Below, in pieces: positions 44,656 through 53,526 of a stretch of 64,000 bases of DNA. This DNA is from JAIQFL01 sp035295745 (GTDB taxonomy: Bacteria > Acidobacteriota > Terriglobia > Bryobacterales > Bryobacteraceae), in contig DATGIL010000065.1 of the NCBI GenBank assembly GCA_035295745.1, positions 38,218-102,217 on the forward strand, written 5' to 3'. Numbering within the stretch: the first letter of the stretch is position 1; the number at the start of each line of letters is the position of its first letter. The notes beneath the pieces were generated by a model, which did no database searches, was not told the DNA's origin, and saw nothing but the letters and a program-made list of their open reading frames with translations. A program made the translations under genes and the position numbers.

Positions 44656-45583
44656 ATCTCCTCGAACGGCTGCCGGCGGCGTCGATGGCTACCGCGGTCA
44701 GAATGATTCCACCCTGAATGGCGCGCTCCCAATAGGCGCTGATGCCCAGAAACGTCAGTGCCGGGCCGATCATGCCGAGCAGCACCACACCCAGCAGTGT
44801 CCCCGCGATGGTTCCTCGTCCGCCGGTGACCGAGGTGCCGCCGACGATCACGGCAGCGATCACCTGCATCTCCATGCCGATTCCCGCATTGCTGGGAATC
44901 TGATTGAAGCGCACGGAATTGAAGAGGGCCGCGCATCCGGTCAGCACGCCGATCAGCGCGAAGACGGCGAAAACCACGCGATCCGGCTCAATGCCCGCGA
45001 GCCGCGCAGCATCCGCATTCGATCCAGTCGCATAGACCGCGCGACCCGCGGCAAGATTGCGCAAACTCCACGAGACGCACGCCACCAGCACAACAGCGAA
45101 AGCGATGGTGATGCTCTCGCTGGCCGCTTGCGGCAGACCGAACCACTGGAAGGAGAGTGGGAGATCCTGCACCCACGCGCCTTGCGTGATCCATCGGAGG
45201 CCATCGCGGAGCGCCACCATCACGGCGAGAGTCACCACGATGGAGGGAATCCGCAGGTACGCCACCAGGGCTCCGTTCAATGCTCCGAGGATGCCACCGG
45301 CGAGAGCGGCGACCAGGCCTGCCGCGGGCGTGGGCAGCCCCATTTTCGCGAACACCCCGGCTGTCACGCTACAGATCGCGAAGATCGAACCGACCGAAAT
45401 ATCGATCTGGCCCGTGAGGATCACCAGCGTCATACCCAGTGCGACGATCAGCACTGGCATATTGGCCATGACGAGATCGCGCAGGTTTGCGAAAGTGAAG
45501 AATCCCGGAGCAACGAAGGCCAGGACGACGGCCAGCACGGCGATCGCGATCCCCAGCGAAATCTCGCGCGCATGCCGGCTCAC
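44624..45583 (-). CDS. Sugar ABC transporter permease (RbsC-like)
   Basis: The 319-residue inner-membrane protein has about nine helices and the family motifs ALGMTLVILTGQIDISVGS, LRIPSIVVTLAVMVALRDGL and AVIVGGTSVTGGRGTIAGT. It pairs with the permease half of the downstream fused gene to form the heterodimeric channel. The ATPase gene lies upstream, separated by a 163-base gap that contains the inverted two-hairpin element. Confidence 0.92.
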   Translation of the reverse strand: MSRHAREISLGIAIAVLAVVLAFVAPGFFTFANLRDLVMANMPVLIVALGMTLVILTGQIDISVGSIFAICSVTAGVFAKMGLPTPAAGLVAALAGGILGALNGALVAYLRIPSIVVTLAVMVALRDGLRWITQGAWVQDLPLSFQWFGLPQAASESITIAFAVVLVACVSWSLRNLAAGRAVYATGSNADAARLAGIEPDRVVFAVFALIGVLTGCAALFNSVRFNQIPSNAGIGMEMQVIAAVIVGGTSVTGGRGTIAGTLLGVVLLGMIGPALTFLGISAYWERAIQGGIILTAVAIDAAGSRSRRYAGNLAAGRA

Positions 45584-45605
45584 GGATAGACTCCGTCGGG
45601 TAGAG

Positions 45606-45743
45606 GTGGCGCAAACACTTCTGTTTGCCGCGTCGAGACTCCTCTCGACGCTTTTCGGAGTGTCACCTTCTTTCGGGGTCCGTTCAGCGCTCGAAAAGTC
45701 TGGACACGAGTGTCGAGACGGCAGACAGGAGTGTTTGCGCCAC
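45606..45743. repeat. Two-hairpin element, inverted pair (138 bp)
   Basis: The outer ends are inverted copies starting GTGGCGCAAACACT. Each copy holds hairpin 1 (left GCAAACA-CTTC-TGTTTGC; right GCAAACA-CTCC-TGTCTGC read inward) and hairpin 2 (left CGTCGAGA-CTCC-TCTCGACG, followed by CTTTTCGG). The right copy begins three bases after the ATPase stop codon, in the ATPase reading direction. It may be a bidirectional transcript-end element or a non-autonomous mobile hairpin. Confidence 0.75.
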
Positions 45744-45746
45744 GCT

Positions 45747-47240
45747 TCACGCTGCCACCTCGCCTAATGCGAGATGCATGATGCTCTGCTGTGTTGCCGC
45801 TTCGCGCGACAGCACACCTGCCACTCTTCCGCCGTGCATCACCGCGATCCGATCGCTCATTCCCAGAATCTCAGGCAGCTCCGAAGAGATCATGATAATC
45901 GCAACTCCCTGCTCCGCCAAGTCCGTCATGATCCGATGAATCTCTGCCTTCGAGCCGACATCCACGCCCTGGGTGGGCTCATCCAAAATCAATACCGAAG
46001 GGCGAATCGCCAGCCATCTCGCCAGGGCTACCTTCTGCTGATTCCCGCCCGATAGCGATCCCGTCTCCGCGTAGATCGAGGGCGTCTTGATGCGCAGCCG
46101 CTCCACGAAACTACGAGCCATCTGCCGCTCGCGCGCCGCGTCGAGCATGCCTCCCCGCGAGACTTCTTTGAGACTGGCGAGCGTAGTGTTGGCCGCGATC
46201 GCCATATCCAGCACCACCCCATGTTGACGCCGGTCTTCCGGCACATAGCCGATCTTCCACCCGATGGCTTCGTCGGGAGCCGTGATGCGGACCTGCCGCC
46301 CATCCAACAAAATCTGACCCGAGTCCGCCGGAGTCAATCCGAACAGCGTCTCGGCGAGTTGCGTACGGCCCGACCCGACCAGCCCGGCGAGGCCCAGAAT
46401 CTCCCCTCGTTTGACCGCGATCGAGACGTCCCGTATCCCCGCCGCTTGACTTCCCAACGCTCGCGTCTCGAGCACCACATCGCCGATCGGCACTGCGCGC
46501 TTCGGAAAAATCGCGGAGACTTCGCGCCCCACCATCATGCGGATCAATTCGGCGCGGTCTATCTCGCCGCGATTGCGAGTGTCCACCGTGTTGCCGTCGC
46601 GCAGCACCGTGACCCGGTCGGCGATGGAGGCCACTTCCTCCAGCCGGTGCGAGATGTAAACGATGCCCACGCCGCGAGCGCGCAGAGTACCGATCACCTG
46701 AAAGAGACTGTCCACCTCGTGACTCTCGAGCGATGCGGTGGGCTCGTCCAGAATCAGAATCTTCGCATTCGCGCCGATCGCTTTGGCAATCTCCACGATC
46801 TGCTGTTCGGGCATGCTGAGCGTGGCCACGAGGCGGTCGGGATCCATCTGCGATCCCGCCCGTTCGAGCAGTTCCCGCGCCCGCACCGCACGCGCCTTCC
46901 AATCCACCTTCCGCCACAGGCCGGCGCTCTCGAGCGATAGCGCGATGTTTTCCGCCACCGTCAGGTGCGCGAACAGCGCGGGCTGCTGGTACACCACCGC
47001 GATCCCCAACGCCCGTGCCACTGCTGGACTGTGGTGAGTCACCACCTGTCCGCAGACCGTGAGCTCTCCGGAATCGGGCGTCACCGCGCCCGTCATCACG
47101 CGGATCAGCGTGGACTTTCCCGCGCCATTCTCGCCCACCAAGGCGTGGACCTCGCCTTCGCGCAGTTCGAACGAGACTCCCTTCAATGCCTGGACACCAG
47201 CGTAGGACTTGGTGATGGCGGAGGCTTGGAGAAGCGGCAT
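45747..47240 (-). CDS. Sugar ABC transporter ATP-binding protein (RbsA-like)
   Basis: This 497-residue double ATPase has a first site with Walker A GENGAGKSTLI and signature region (ATLSMPEQQIVEIAKAI) plus Walker B LILDEPTASL. The second has a degenerate Walker A (GLVGSGRTQLAETLFG), GNQQKVALARWLA and VLILDEPTQGVDVG. It drives import through the two downstream permeases. No regulator or sugar kinase gene is adjacent. No clear ribosome-binding site precedes ATG 47,240. Confidence 0.93.
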   Translation of the reverse strand: MPLLQASAITKSYAGVQALKGVSFELREGEVHALVGENGAGKSTLIRVMTGAVTPDSGELTVCGQVVTHHSPAVARALGIAVVYQQPALFAHLTVAENIALSLESAGLWRKVDWKARAVRARELLERAGSQMDPDRLVATLSMPEQQIVEIAKAIGANAKILILDEPTASLESHEVDSLFQVIGTLRARGVGIVYISHRLEEVASIADRVTVLRDGNTVDTRNRGEIDRAELIRMMVGREVSAIFPKRAVPIGDVVLETRALGSQAAGIRDVSIAVKRGEILGLAGLVGSGRTQLAETLFGLTPADSGQILLDGRQVRITAPDEAIGWKIGYVPEDRRQHGVVLDMAIAANTTLASLKEVSRGGMLDAARERQMARSFVERLRIKTPSIYAETGSLSGGNQQKVALARWLAIRPSVLILDEPTQGVDVGSKAEIHRIMTDLAEQGVAIIMISSELPEILGMSDRIAVMHGGRVAGVLSREAATQQSIMHLALGEVAA

Positions 47241-47319
47241 GGCCCGGCGCGTAAGGCATCACTATATCGCGATTTCGAGGGCCGGTGAATCTTTGCGCCC
47301 ACTTGGATTAGACTCAGAC

Positions 47320-48375
47320 ATGGGCAACGGAACGGGTGAGCGCGTCTCCTTCTGCCTGGTAGTGCCTTGCTACAACGAAGAAGAAATGCTGCCCGCGTTT
47401 TTTGGAGCCGTTGTGCCCCGATTGTCCGCCGCCATGGGGAGCCGGTGGCGAATCCTGTGCGTAGATGATGGCAGCACCGACGATACCTTTGCCGTAATCG
47501 CGCGGCAGCACCTCGCCGATGACCGAATTCGGGGCGTGCGCCTCAGCCGTAATTTCGGACATCAGGCGGCTGTCTCGGTGGGACTCGCGTTCGCCTCCGG
47601 CGAGTATGTCGGCGTCATCGATTGCGACCTGCAGGATCCGATCGAGGTGCTGATTCGGCTCTATCAGAAAGCGCGCGAAGAGCAGCTCGATGTCTGCTAC
47701 GGCATCCGTGCTTCTCGCGATGCGCCGCTATTTCTGCGCATGGCGTACAGCGCTTTCTACCGCTTCGCGGAGCACATGGCCGAGCACCACTGGCCCAAAG
47801 ATGCCGGCGATTTCTGTGTGATGAGCGCGCGCTGCCACCGTGTTGTGGTATCGCTTCCCGAACGCTCGCGAATGATGCGCGGCCTGCGCTCCTGGGTGGG
47901 ATTCAAGCAGGCTGGCCTGCCATATGACCGCCCTGCTCGTCTGCGCGGAGCCAGCAAGTACAATCTGCGAAGGCTCTGGGCGCTGGCGGCGCAGGGGATC
48001 ATCGCGTTCAGCAATATTCCTCTGCGGCTCGCCAGTATCATGGGGCTCGGGATGGCGGTGTTCTCGGTAGTCTTCGGAATTCTGGTGGTGGTGAATCGCT
48101 TCTTCCGCAACTTCACGATTCTGGGCTATTGGGTCGGTTCGAGTCCCGGAGTCGCGTCGCTGCTTTGTTTTCTCGCCTTCGTATTCAGCATCCTCTTTAC
48201 CTCGATCGGGATCATCGGCGAGTACCTGGGCGTCCTGCTCCACGAGGTCAAGGGACGTCCCACCGCTGTGGTGGAGTCTGTGCTCGGCGATCTGGAGAAG
48301 AACGGGCTCGCGGTCCACATCAGCCATTTCGAAGACCCCGCTGGCGCACGCGTGCCGGTCGCGGAGAAGCTTTAA
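47320..48375 (+). CDS. Polyprenyl-phosphate glycosyltransferase, GT2 family
   Basis: The 351-residue protein has an N-terminal GT-A domain with LVVPCYNEEEMLPAFF, ILCVDDGSTDDTF and VIDCDLQDPIEVL (DXD-like). Two C-terminal membrane helices (around residues 235-260 and 280-310) end in SIGIIGEYLGVLLHEVKGRP. This is the GtrB/ArnC/DPM1-type arrangement that charges undecaprenyl phosphate with a sugar at the inner membrane face. The gene overlaps the TIGR03435 gene tail to tail by four bases. Confidence 0.92.
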   Translation: MGNGTGERVSFCLVVPCYNEEEMLPAFFGAVVPRLSAAMGSRWRILCVDDGSTDDTFAVIARQHLADDRIRGVRLSRNFGHQAAVSVGLAFASGEYVGVIDCDLQDPIEVLIRLYQKAREEQLDVCYGIRASRDAPLFLRMAYSAFYRFAEHMAEHHWPKDAGDFCVMSARCHRVVVSLPERSRMMRGLRSWVGFKQAGLPYDRPARLRGASKYNLRRLWALAAQGIIAFSNIPLRLASIMGLGMAVFSVVFGILVVVNRFFRNFTILGYWVGSSPGVASLLCFLAFVFSILFTSIGIIGEYLGVLLHEVKGRPTAVVESVLGDLEKNGLAVHISHFEDPAGARVPVAEKL

Positions 48376-49106
48376 TTCCCGGTCGGCATCCGGTCCATGT
48401 GGTCGACGACGAGGATCTCGACCGGCCCCTTGCGGCCCTCTAACTTCAACCCCAATTGTTCTTGAAGGGCGGTGAAGAGCGAAGGGCCAGAGGTCCCGTC
48501 CGGTACGGCATCTTCCGGCATTTTCCGCGCGTCGTCCGGCGCCCATTCCAATTTGAAGTCGAAGACGCCCGGGAGACCTGTGGCGTCGGTCACTTGCTGC
48601 CCAAGGTATTTCGCCAGGAGATCCGCGAACTTGGCCATCGTGACCTTGGTTGCTTCAAATCGCCCTGGGGCACTCGACGTGCGTGACTGCCCGTCTTCCC
48701 CAGCGTGAATCTTCGGACCATTCTTCGCTACCACCAAACCATAGATGGAGCGTTCGCGTGACTCGCGATGCTGAGTGAGTTGGAACCGATCGGCCAGAAG
48801 CTTCTGTGTCATTTGCCGCACCTGCTCCGGCCCGGCTGCGGCGGGAAAGGTCGCCTGGATATCGAATCGCTCGATCCCCATCCAGTCCGGCCCAACCAGC
48901 GCGTAATCACGATCGTCCGGAATCCCATAAGCCCACAGCGCGACTTTTCGCAAACTGACGTTCTCCATCGTGATGCGCCCGGTCGATCCCCGAATGGAGC
49001 TGACGCCCGCGCCCGACTGGTTCGGCTTGATCGACGCCACTTCGAATCCCGGTGTTTGCGCCGCAACGGCCAGCGCGCTGATAGCAAGTAACAAAATCGT
49101 CTTCAT
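48372..49106 (-). CDS. TIGR03435 family exported protein
   Basis: The 244-residue protein has a signal peptide (MKTILLLAISALAVAAQ). The acidobacterial TIGR03435 motifs follow: FEVASIKPN, LRKVALWAYGI, FDIQATFPA, LLADRFQLTQHRESRE, VYGLVVAKNGPK-like (YGLVVAKNGPK) and VTDATGLPGVFDFKLEW. The start at 49,106 is preceded by GAGAGGGGGC. The family is abundant in soil acidobacteria and has no known function. It is the last gene of the ECF sigma operon, which suggests sigma-dependent expression. Confidence 0.92.
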   Translation of the reverse strand: MKTILLLAISALAVAAQTPGFEVASIKPNQSGAGVSSIRGSTGRITMENVSLRKVALWAYGIPDDRDYALVGPDWMGIERFDIQATFPAAAGPEQVRQMTQKLLADRFQLTQHRESRERSIYGLVVAKNGPKIHAGEDGQSRTSSAPGRFEATKVTMAKFADLLAKYLGQQVTDATGLPGVFDFKLEWAPDDARKMPEDAVPDGTSGPSLFTALQEQLGLKLEGRKGPVEILVVDHMDRMPTGN

Positions 49107-49119
49107 AGTCTGCCCCCTC

Positions 49120-49413
49120 TCAAAACCGCCTTTGGACAATCGTCTCCAATCCCCCGATAGCGACCGCCGTAATTCCTAAAAAGCCGGTAAGCGCTCCCGC
49201 ACCGAACCTCGCTGCCATCACCGCTACGGGCACCCAACAAGCCAACAGTACCGTTGCCTGAGTGATGCGCAGCGGGCGCATCGCCCTCTCTCCGGCCTCG
49301 AATCGCCGGCGGAGCTGTGCTCGCCACCAGATTGCATGCGCGCCCGGAGGGTCGATCGACGTGTCCACTCGTGCCAGCCGCTGGATCCACTTCTCAAATT
49401 GCAAATCACTCAT
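49120..49413 (-). CDS. Small membrane protein, putative sigma-factor partner
   Basis: This 97-residue protein has a cytoplasmic N-terminal helical part (SDLQFEKWIQRLARVDTSID) and two hydrophobic segments near residues 50-90. It overlaps the sigma-factor stop by eight bases and is followed 13 bases later by the TIGR03435 gene. Its position and topology fit an anti-sigma-like membrane partner, but no zinc-finger HxxxCxxC motif is present; this is an inference. Confidence 0.6.
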   Translation of the reverse strand: MSDLQFEKWIQRLARVDTSIDPPGAHAIWWRAQLRRRFEAGERAMRPLRITQATVLLACWVPVAVMAARFGAGALTGFLGITAVAIGGLETIVQRRF

Positions 49414-49909
49414 GGCCCGCCTCGTATCCGTGCTCGCGCAAAATGCTTTCCATCTTCCGGCGCGCGCGGTGCAACAACACCCGCACGCTCTTTTCGCCGA
49501 CATGCAAGACATCCGCGATCTCGCGGTGCCCCTCTCCTTCGACGTAGGCGAGCCACAGAAGGGCCCGCTCCTGAGTGCGTAGAAGCGAGAACAGCGCCTG
49601 CATATCCGACTTCACATCGAGACCCGCTTCGATCGCGGGCTCCTCTTTCGCCAACCACTGCCACCAACGGCGCTGCCGCTGAACAGTGCGTTGATGATCC
49701 ACAATCAGGTTGGTGGCCGTGCGATACAGATAGGCTTTGCGCTTCTCCTCGGGTATCGGCGGCGCATTCAACATCCGGATGTAGCTCTCCTGCAAGATGT
49801 CGTCGGCAAGAGTGGAATCGCCGCACACGCGGCACACATAGGAACGGAGCGCCGGCCCAGTGGCGGCGTAAAATTCCGAGAACTGATCGGGGCTGAAATG
49901 CTCCGCCAT
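49406..49909 (-). CDS. ECF-type RNA polymerase sigma factor
   Basis: The 167-residue protein shows region 2 (YVCRVCGDSTLADDILQESY followed by IRMLNA, and KAYLYRTATNLIVDHQR) and region 4 (RALLWLAYVEGEGHREIADV, then EKSVRVLLHRARRKME). It sits in a tightly packed operon between two small membrane proteins, with a one-base overlap upstream and eight downstream. Targets probably include its own operon with the TIGR03435 gene. Confidence 0.92.
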   Translation of the reverse strand: MAEHFSPDQFSEFYAATGPALRSYVCRVCGDSTLADDILQESYIRMLNAPPIPEEKRKAYLYRTATNLIVDHQRTVQRQRRWWQWLAKEEPAIEAGLDVKSDMQALFSLLRTQERALLWLAYVEGEGHREIADVLHVGEKSVRVLLHRARRKMESILREHGYEAGHE

Positions 49910-50334
49910 CAGGGCCTGTCAATCAGCCCCCAGCGCTTCGAAAGCCGGTACGAAATGGCCGTCGAGATCAAAATCGCCACGCCTGCCCAAGCCAGCAGGA
50001 CACCGACGACGACAACCTCCACCGCCTGCTCCAATCCTTTCCCTACCCACCAGACCGCGCCGCCCAATATGATCAGGACAATTCCTTTTTCAAGGCCTCC
50101 GAGTACCGCCCGCGTTGGACTCTCTTGAGCGGATAGATCTTCCACAAACTTCTGTCCCGAGGGCGATTGGACGAAGGCGGCAAAATCCGCGGCGGTACTG
50201 AATTTGTCGATGATGGCCTTGCGAACCGACATCCTTTGCCGGGTCTGATAGGCGTTGGATAGCAGATACAGAATGATCGGGATCAAGATCGCCAGCGCCA
50301 GCCAGGCTGCCTCGCTGTTCGTGATGTGCTTCAT
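49909..50334 (-). CDS. Small membrane protein heading the sigma operon
   Basis: The 141-residue product has an N-terminal helix (AAWLALAILIPIILYLLSNA), a cytoplasmic or periplasmic middle part (KFSTAADFAAFVQSPSGQKF), then two more hydrophobic segments (IVLIILGGAVWWVGKGLEQ and VVVVGVLLAWAGVAILI). The stop overlaps the sigma-factor start. The family was not recognised. It may regulate the sigma factor, as genes adjacent to ECF sigmas often do. Confidence 0.65.
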   Translation of the reverse strand: MKHITNSEAAWLALAILIPIILYLLSNAYQTRQRMSVRKAIIDKFSTAADFAAFVQSPSGQKFVEDLSAQESPTRAVLGGLEKGIVLIILGGAVWWVGKGLEQAVEVVVVGVLLAWAGVAILISTAISYRLSKRWGLIDRP

Positions 50335-50379
50335 ATTGCTCGCTTTCACCTCTATAACGGTTGCGGGCACGATGAGGTT

Positions 50380-50760
50380 AACACTCCCTGACGGTCGCGG
50401 CTCGTAACATACCCAAATACGTCTGCACACTACACGTGCGTATGCGCCGACACACGTACGTATGCGCGATACGTGTGCTTGCGAGCCGCGCGCGTCAGCA
50501 AGCGATCTTGACTGCTTTAGCGGCGTGGCGGCAACGCTCCCTCACGGTCGCGGCTCGTAACGTACCCAAATACGTATGCACACTACACGTACGTATGCGC
50601 GATACACGTACGTGTGCGCGATACGTGTGCTTGCGAGCCGCGCGCGTAAGCAAGCGATGCCCGATCGCCCGAAAAACACTCACCTCACGGTCGTGGCTCG
50701 TTGTGAGCCGCGCGTAAGCAAGCGATGTCGGATTTTTCACAGCTTCTTGCACTCAGCAAG
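50380..50760. repeat. Intergenic repeat cluster 4 with internal micro-repeats
   Basis: Two complete units and one shortened unit of the dispersed family occupy the 50335-50803 gap. Each starts CACTCCCTGACGGTCGCGGC or CGCTCCCTCACGGTCGCGGC and ends GAGCCGCGCGCGTCAGCAAG or GAGCCGCGCGCGTAAGCAAG; the third lacks the middle. Within the units the short motif ACGTACGTATGCGCGATAC is partly multiplied, so this copy is longer than in the other clusters. Confidence 0.82.
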
Positions 50761-50803
50761 CGATCTGGCGAACCGTCGCAGACTTCTGCAACTACGTACT
50801 AAG

Positions 50804-53077
50804 CTAGCGATCGAGGAATGCGCCGCGGATCGCCATCAGTTTGCTGTGGGACGCGTCAAAACGGGAGAAAATCAGAGATTTTCCATCGGGTGAGATCGAC
50901 AAACTAGGCGTGGCGACTGGCAGAACCCGATCGAGGTTTGTAAGGCGATTGATCTGATGGGAGCTGAAGGAGTAGAAAAACAGTCCGGATTGGCTCGCCG
51001 CGGCGTCGTAAAAGTAAATGCCGCTCGCGTTCACGGTCCACCAGCGTTGCGGATTGACACCTTCCAAACCGCTGACCGGGCGCGCCTGGCCCGAGGACAA
51101 CACAAACTCACGTATGCCCTTCTCCTGCGGCGAGTAGTAAAACAGACTCTGGCCGTCGGGCGCGGGGAAGACATCCGAGGCGGCGCAGTCGCAAACCAGA
51201 TCCGGACTGCCCCCGTTTAACGGCGCCTTCCAGATCTGAAGCCTGCCTCCGCGGTTCGAGACGTAGAAGAGCCAGCGGCCGTCCGGCGACCAGGTAGGCA
51301 CGCGCTGTTCGGAAGATTCGGGCCGCAACGGCCGGAGCTGCCGTCCATCGGGCGCAATCAAAAAGTTTTGCGGCACCCCTTCGGGCCTGGCCTCGAACGC
51401 GATCTGACGTCCGTCGGGCGCCCATTGAATTCGACCGATATCGCCGTGGCCAAACTTCGTCAGGGGCACACTATGCGAGCCGTCCGCGTGCGCCAGCCAA
51501 AGTTCCCACGAACCCGATCGGTCAGAGGCAAATGCAACGCTGGCGCCGTCCGGGGACCAGGCGGCATTGTTGTTATGGCGCGTGGAACCGATCAGTTTTT
51601 CGGTGGTCCGGCTTTCCAGATCGTAACGCCAGATGTTTACGTTGGTCGTCGCATCGACGTAGACCAGCAGGTGGTCATCCCGCAATACGGCCGGCTCGAT
51701 TGCGGTTTCGCCGCTGACGTTGATCGCGCGGATGGCACGATCCTCTTCGGAAACGGCCCACAATCCGTAGGTTCCATTCCGGTTCGAGCTGAAGATCAGT
51801 TTACGGCCATCCCCGGACCAGGTCACGCCGCTGATGCCCCGGGCTTCTTCAGTCACACGCCTGGCGGATCCGCCTTCAGCCGAGATTGTGTACAGGTCCG
51901 CCACAGCGCTGCTGATGAATCGTGCAAAAGCGATGCGGCGCCCGTCGGGAGACCAGGCCGGGCACATGTCGGCGACCCCGGGGATCAGTTCGGTCAGTTG
52001 GCGGACCTGTAGAGTCGCGAGCGACACCAAGTGCAGCGGGCAGCCGTTTTCGCGGGAAGGCAGGCACTGGCGGAATACCAGAGACTTGCCGTCGGGAGAC
52101 CAGGCGGGCCCCGGGCTGGCCAACCGGTCGAGCGGTCCGGCGCTGACCCGCTGATGGCCCGGATCGAACCGGCCGGGGACAACGATCTGCTTCTCCGTGC
52201 CGCCGGTGGCCGGCATCACGATGATCCGCGAAGTCTCACTAGTGGCTCGCAAAAATGCAATACTCTGCCCGTCCGGAGACCACGCAGGGTGCAGATCGTT
52301 ATCAGGGTCCGTCGTAAGGCGGCGCGGCTCTCCCGAAAGCGGCTGAACATAGATGTCGAGCTTGCCGTCCGGCCCTTCGTGGACAAACGCGATCTGCTGG
52401 CCGTCGGGCGAAATCGCCGGATCGAAGTCCTGTCCGACTTCGCTGGTCAGGGGTGTAATGGTCACGGCGGCGGAAGTTTCCGCCGGATTCCGGTTCAGCA
52501 TCCCGAATCCCAATGCCGCCAGGGCAGCAATTGGCACCGCGATCATCAGCCAGAGGGCCGGCTTCCGGGCAGGACGTGCGACGGGGGTGGAGGCGGGAGC
52601 CAACGCCACGGCTGCGGCAGGCGCGGAAGGGAGAACGCTCGCGGCCGGAATTGGTGAATCAGACGGCACCGGTTCCAAAACGGAAGCCTCGGTTTCCACC
52701 GCCTGTTTCAGGGCCGTGAAAGCCGGGGCATAACCGCCTTTGGGAATCGAAATTAATACTGGATCGTTGGACCCTTCTCCCGAGTAATAGGCGTCGAGCT
52801 TTCCACGAAGACGCCGGGCCTCGTTGCGGACTACCGGATCCAACTTGGGATTGAAGTCCGCCGGACGATCGAACACCGCAAAAGCGACGGTTACCTCTTT
52901 GACAGCGTCAGTTCCATTGTCGAGAGTCTCCTGCACCACGAAGCGCAGAAATCGAGACATGCGACCGGATGAGTGAAAGCCCGGACTAGCCAGGATCCGA
53001 TCGAGTTGTCTTCGGATGCTATCTTCGGTAAGTGGTTCGGGATTACCGAATGCAGCAGATTGTGAACCGGTGTACAT
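50804..53077 (-). CDS. DNA-binding-like domain/TolB propeller membrane protein
   Basis: The 757-residue protein has an N-terminal acidobacterial winged-helix-like domain (IRRQLDRILASPGF, RMSRFLRFVVQETLDNGTDA, RNEARRLRGKLDAYY, ISIPKGGYAPAF). An alanine/proline linker, one membrane helix (LWLMIAVPIAALAALGFGML) and a large propeller of PD40 repeats (SPDGQQIAFV, AWSPDGQSIAFL, TWSPDGRWLFYV) follow. This layout suggests a membrane-bound sensor or regulator with an external propeller. Its 5' end overlaps the STAS gene by 187 bases. Confidence 0.85.
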   Translation of the reverse strand: MYTGSQSAAFGNPEPLTEDSIRRQLDRILASPGFHSSGRMSRFLRFVVQETLDNGTDAVKEVTVAFAVFDRPADFNPKLDPVVRNEARRLRGKLDAYYSGEGSNDPVLISIPKGGYAPAFTALKQAVETEASVLEPVPSDSPIPAASVLPSAPAAAVALAPASTPVARPARKPALWLMIAVPIAALAALGFGMLNRNPAETSAAVTITPLTSEVGQDFDPAISPDGQQIAFVHEGPDGKLDIYVQPLSGEPRRLTTDPDNDLHPAWSPDGQSIAFLRATSETSRIIVMPATGGTEKQIVVPGRFDPGHQRVSAGPLDRLASPGPAWSPDGKSLVFRQCLPSRENGCPLHLVSLATLQVRQLTELIPGVADMCPAWSPDGRRIAFARFISSAVADLYTISAEGGSARRVTEEARGISGVTWSGDGRKLIFSSNRNGTYGLWAVSEEDRAIRAINVSGETAIEPAVLRDDHLLVYVDATTNVNIWRYDLESRTTEKLIGSTRHNNNAAWSPDGASVAFASDRSGSWELWLAHADGSHSVPLTKFGHGDIGRIQWAPDGRQIAFEARPEGVPQNFLIAPDGRQLRPLRPESSEQRVPTWSPDGRWLFYVSNRGGRLQIWKAPLNGGSPDLVCDCAASDVFPAPDGQSLFYYSPQEKGIREFVLSSGQARPVSGLEGVNPQRWWTVNASGIYFYDAAASQSGLFFYSFSSHQINRLTNLDRVLPVATPSLSISPDGKSLIFSRFDASHSKLMAIRGAFLDR

Positions 53078-53526
53078 CCAGTGAGATTCACCTGCGATTG
53101 TAGCTCAGCCTCTGGAGTGGAGGTTTTTGCTACAACCCATCCCCAAGGCTCCGCGGGTCTGTTGTAGACCAGCTCGAGCGGAGCGGGGACCGGAGTCGCC
53201 AGCCATTCTTCGCGCGTCTCGTAGGTGGAAAACATAGCCGCGAGACCGGAGAACTGGAAGGTTCGCTGCACCTGGCCGTGGAAACCGCACAACTTTAAGG
53301 AACCGCCGGCTTGCTCGATCTGCTTTCCTGCCATAAGGATAGCGTGAACCCCGAGGCTGCTGACCAGCTGAACTGCGGCGAAGTCGAGCAGAATCGTCTT
53401 TTCGCCCTGAAGAATCCAGGACGTGCATTCCCTTCTCAGTTGACTAACCGTGATCTCATCGATCTGACCAGCGAGTCCAAGGATTACCGCGTTTTCGTTT
53501 TTCGCAACTTCGATCGTCAGGGACAT
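52891..53526 (-). CDS. STAS-domain anti-sigma antagonist-like protein with run-on C-terminus
   Basis: The first 110 residues form a STAS domain (VILGLAGQIDEITVSQLRRE, ILLDFAAVQLVSSLGVHAIL, GGSLKLCGFHGQVQRTFQFS), with the serine in the position phosphorylated in SpoIIAA-like proteins. A strong GGAGG precedes ATG 53,526. The remaining 100 residues have no STAS similarity, and the last 62 overlap the propeller gene in another frame. The natural stop was probably lost, or the C-terminus is not functional. Confidence 0.72.
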   Translation of the reverse strand: MSLTIEVAKNENAVILGLAGQIDEITVSQLRRECTSWILQGEKTILLDFAAVQLVSSLGVHAILMAGKQIEQAGGSLKLCGFHGQVQRTFQFSGLAAMFSTYETREEWLATPVPAPLELVYNRPAEPWGWVVAKTSTPEAELQSQVNLTGCTPVHNLLHSVIPNHLPKIASEDNSIGSWLVRAFTHPVACLDFCASWCRRLSTMELTLSKR

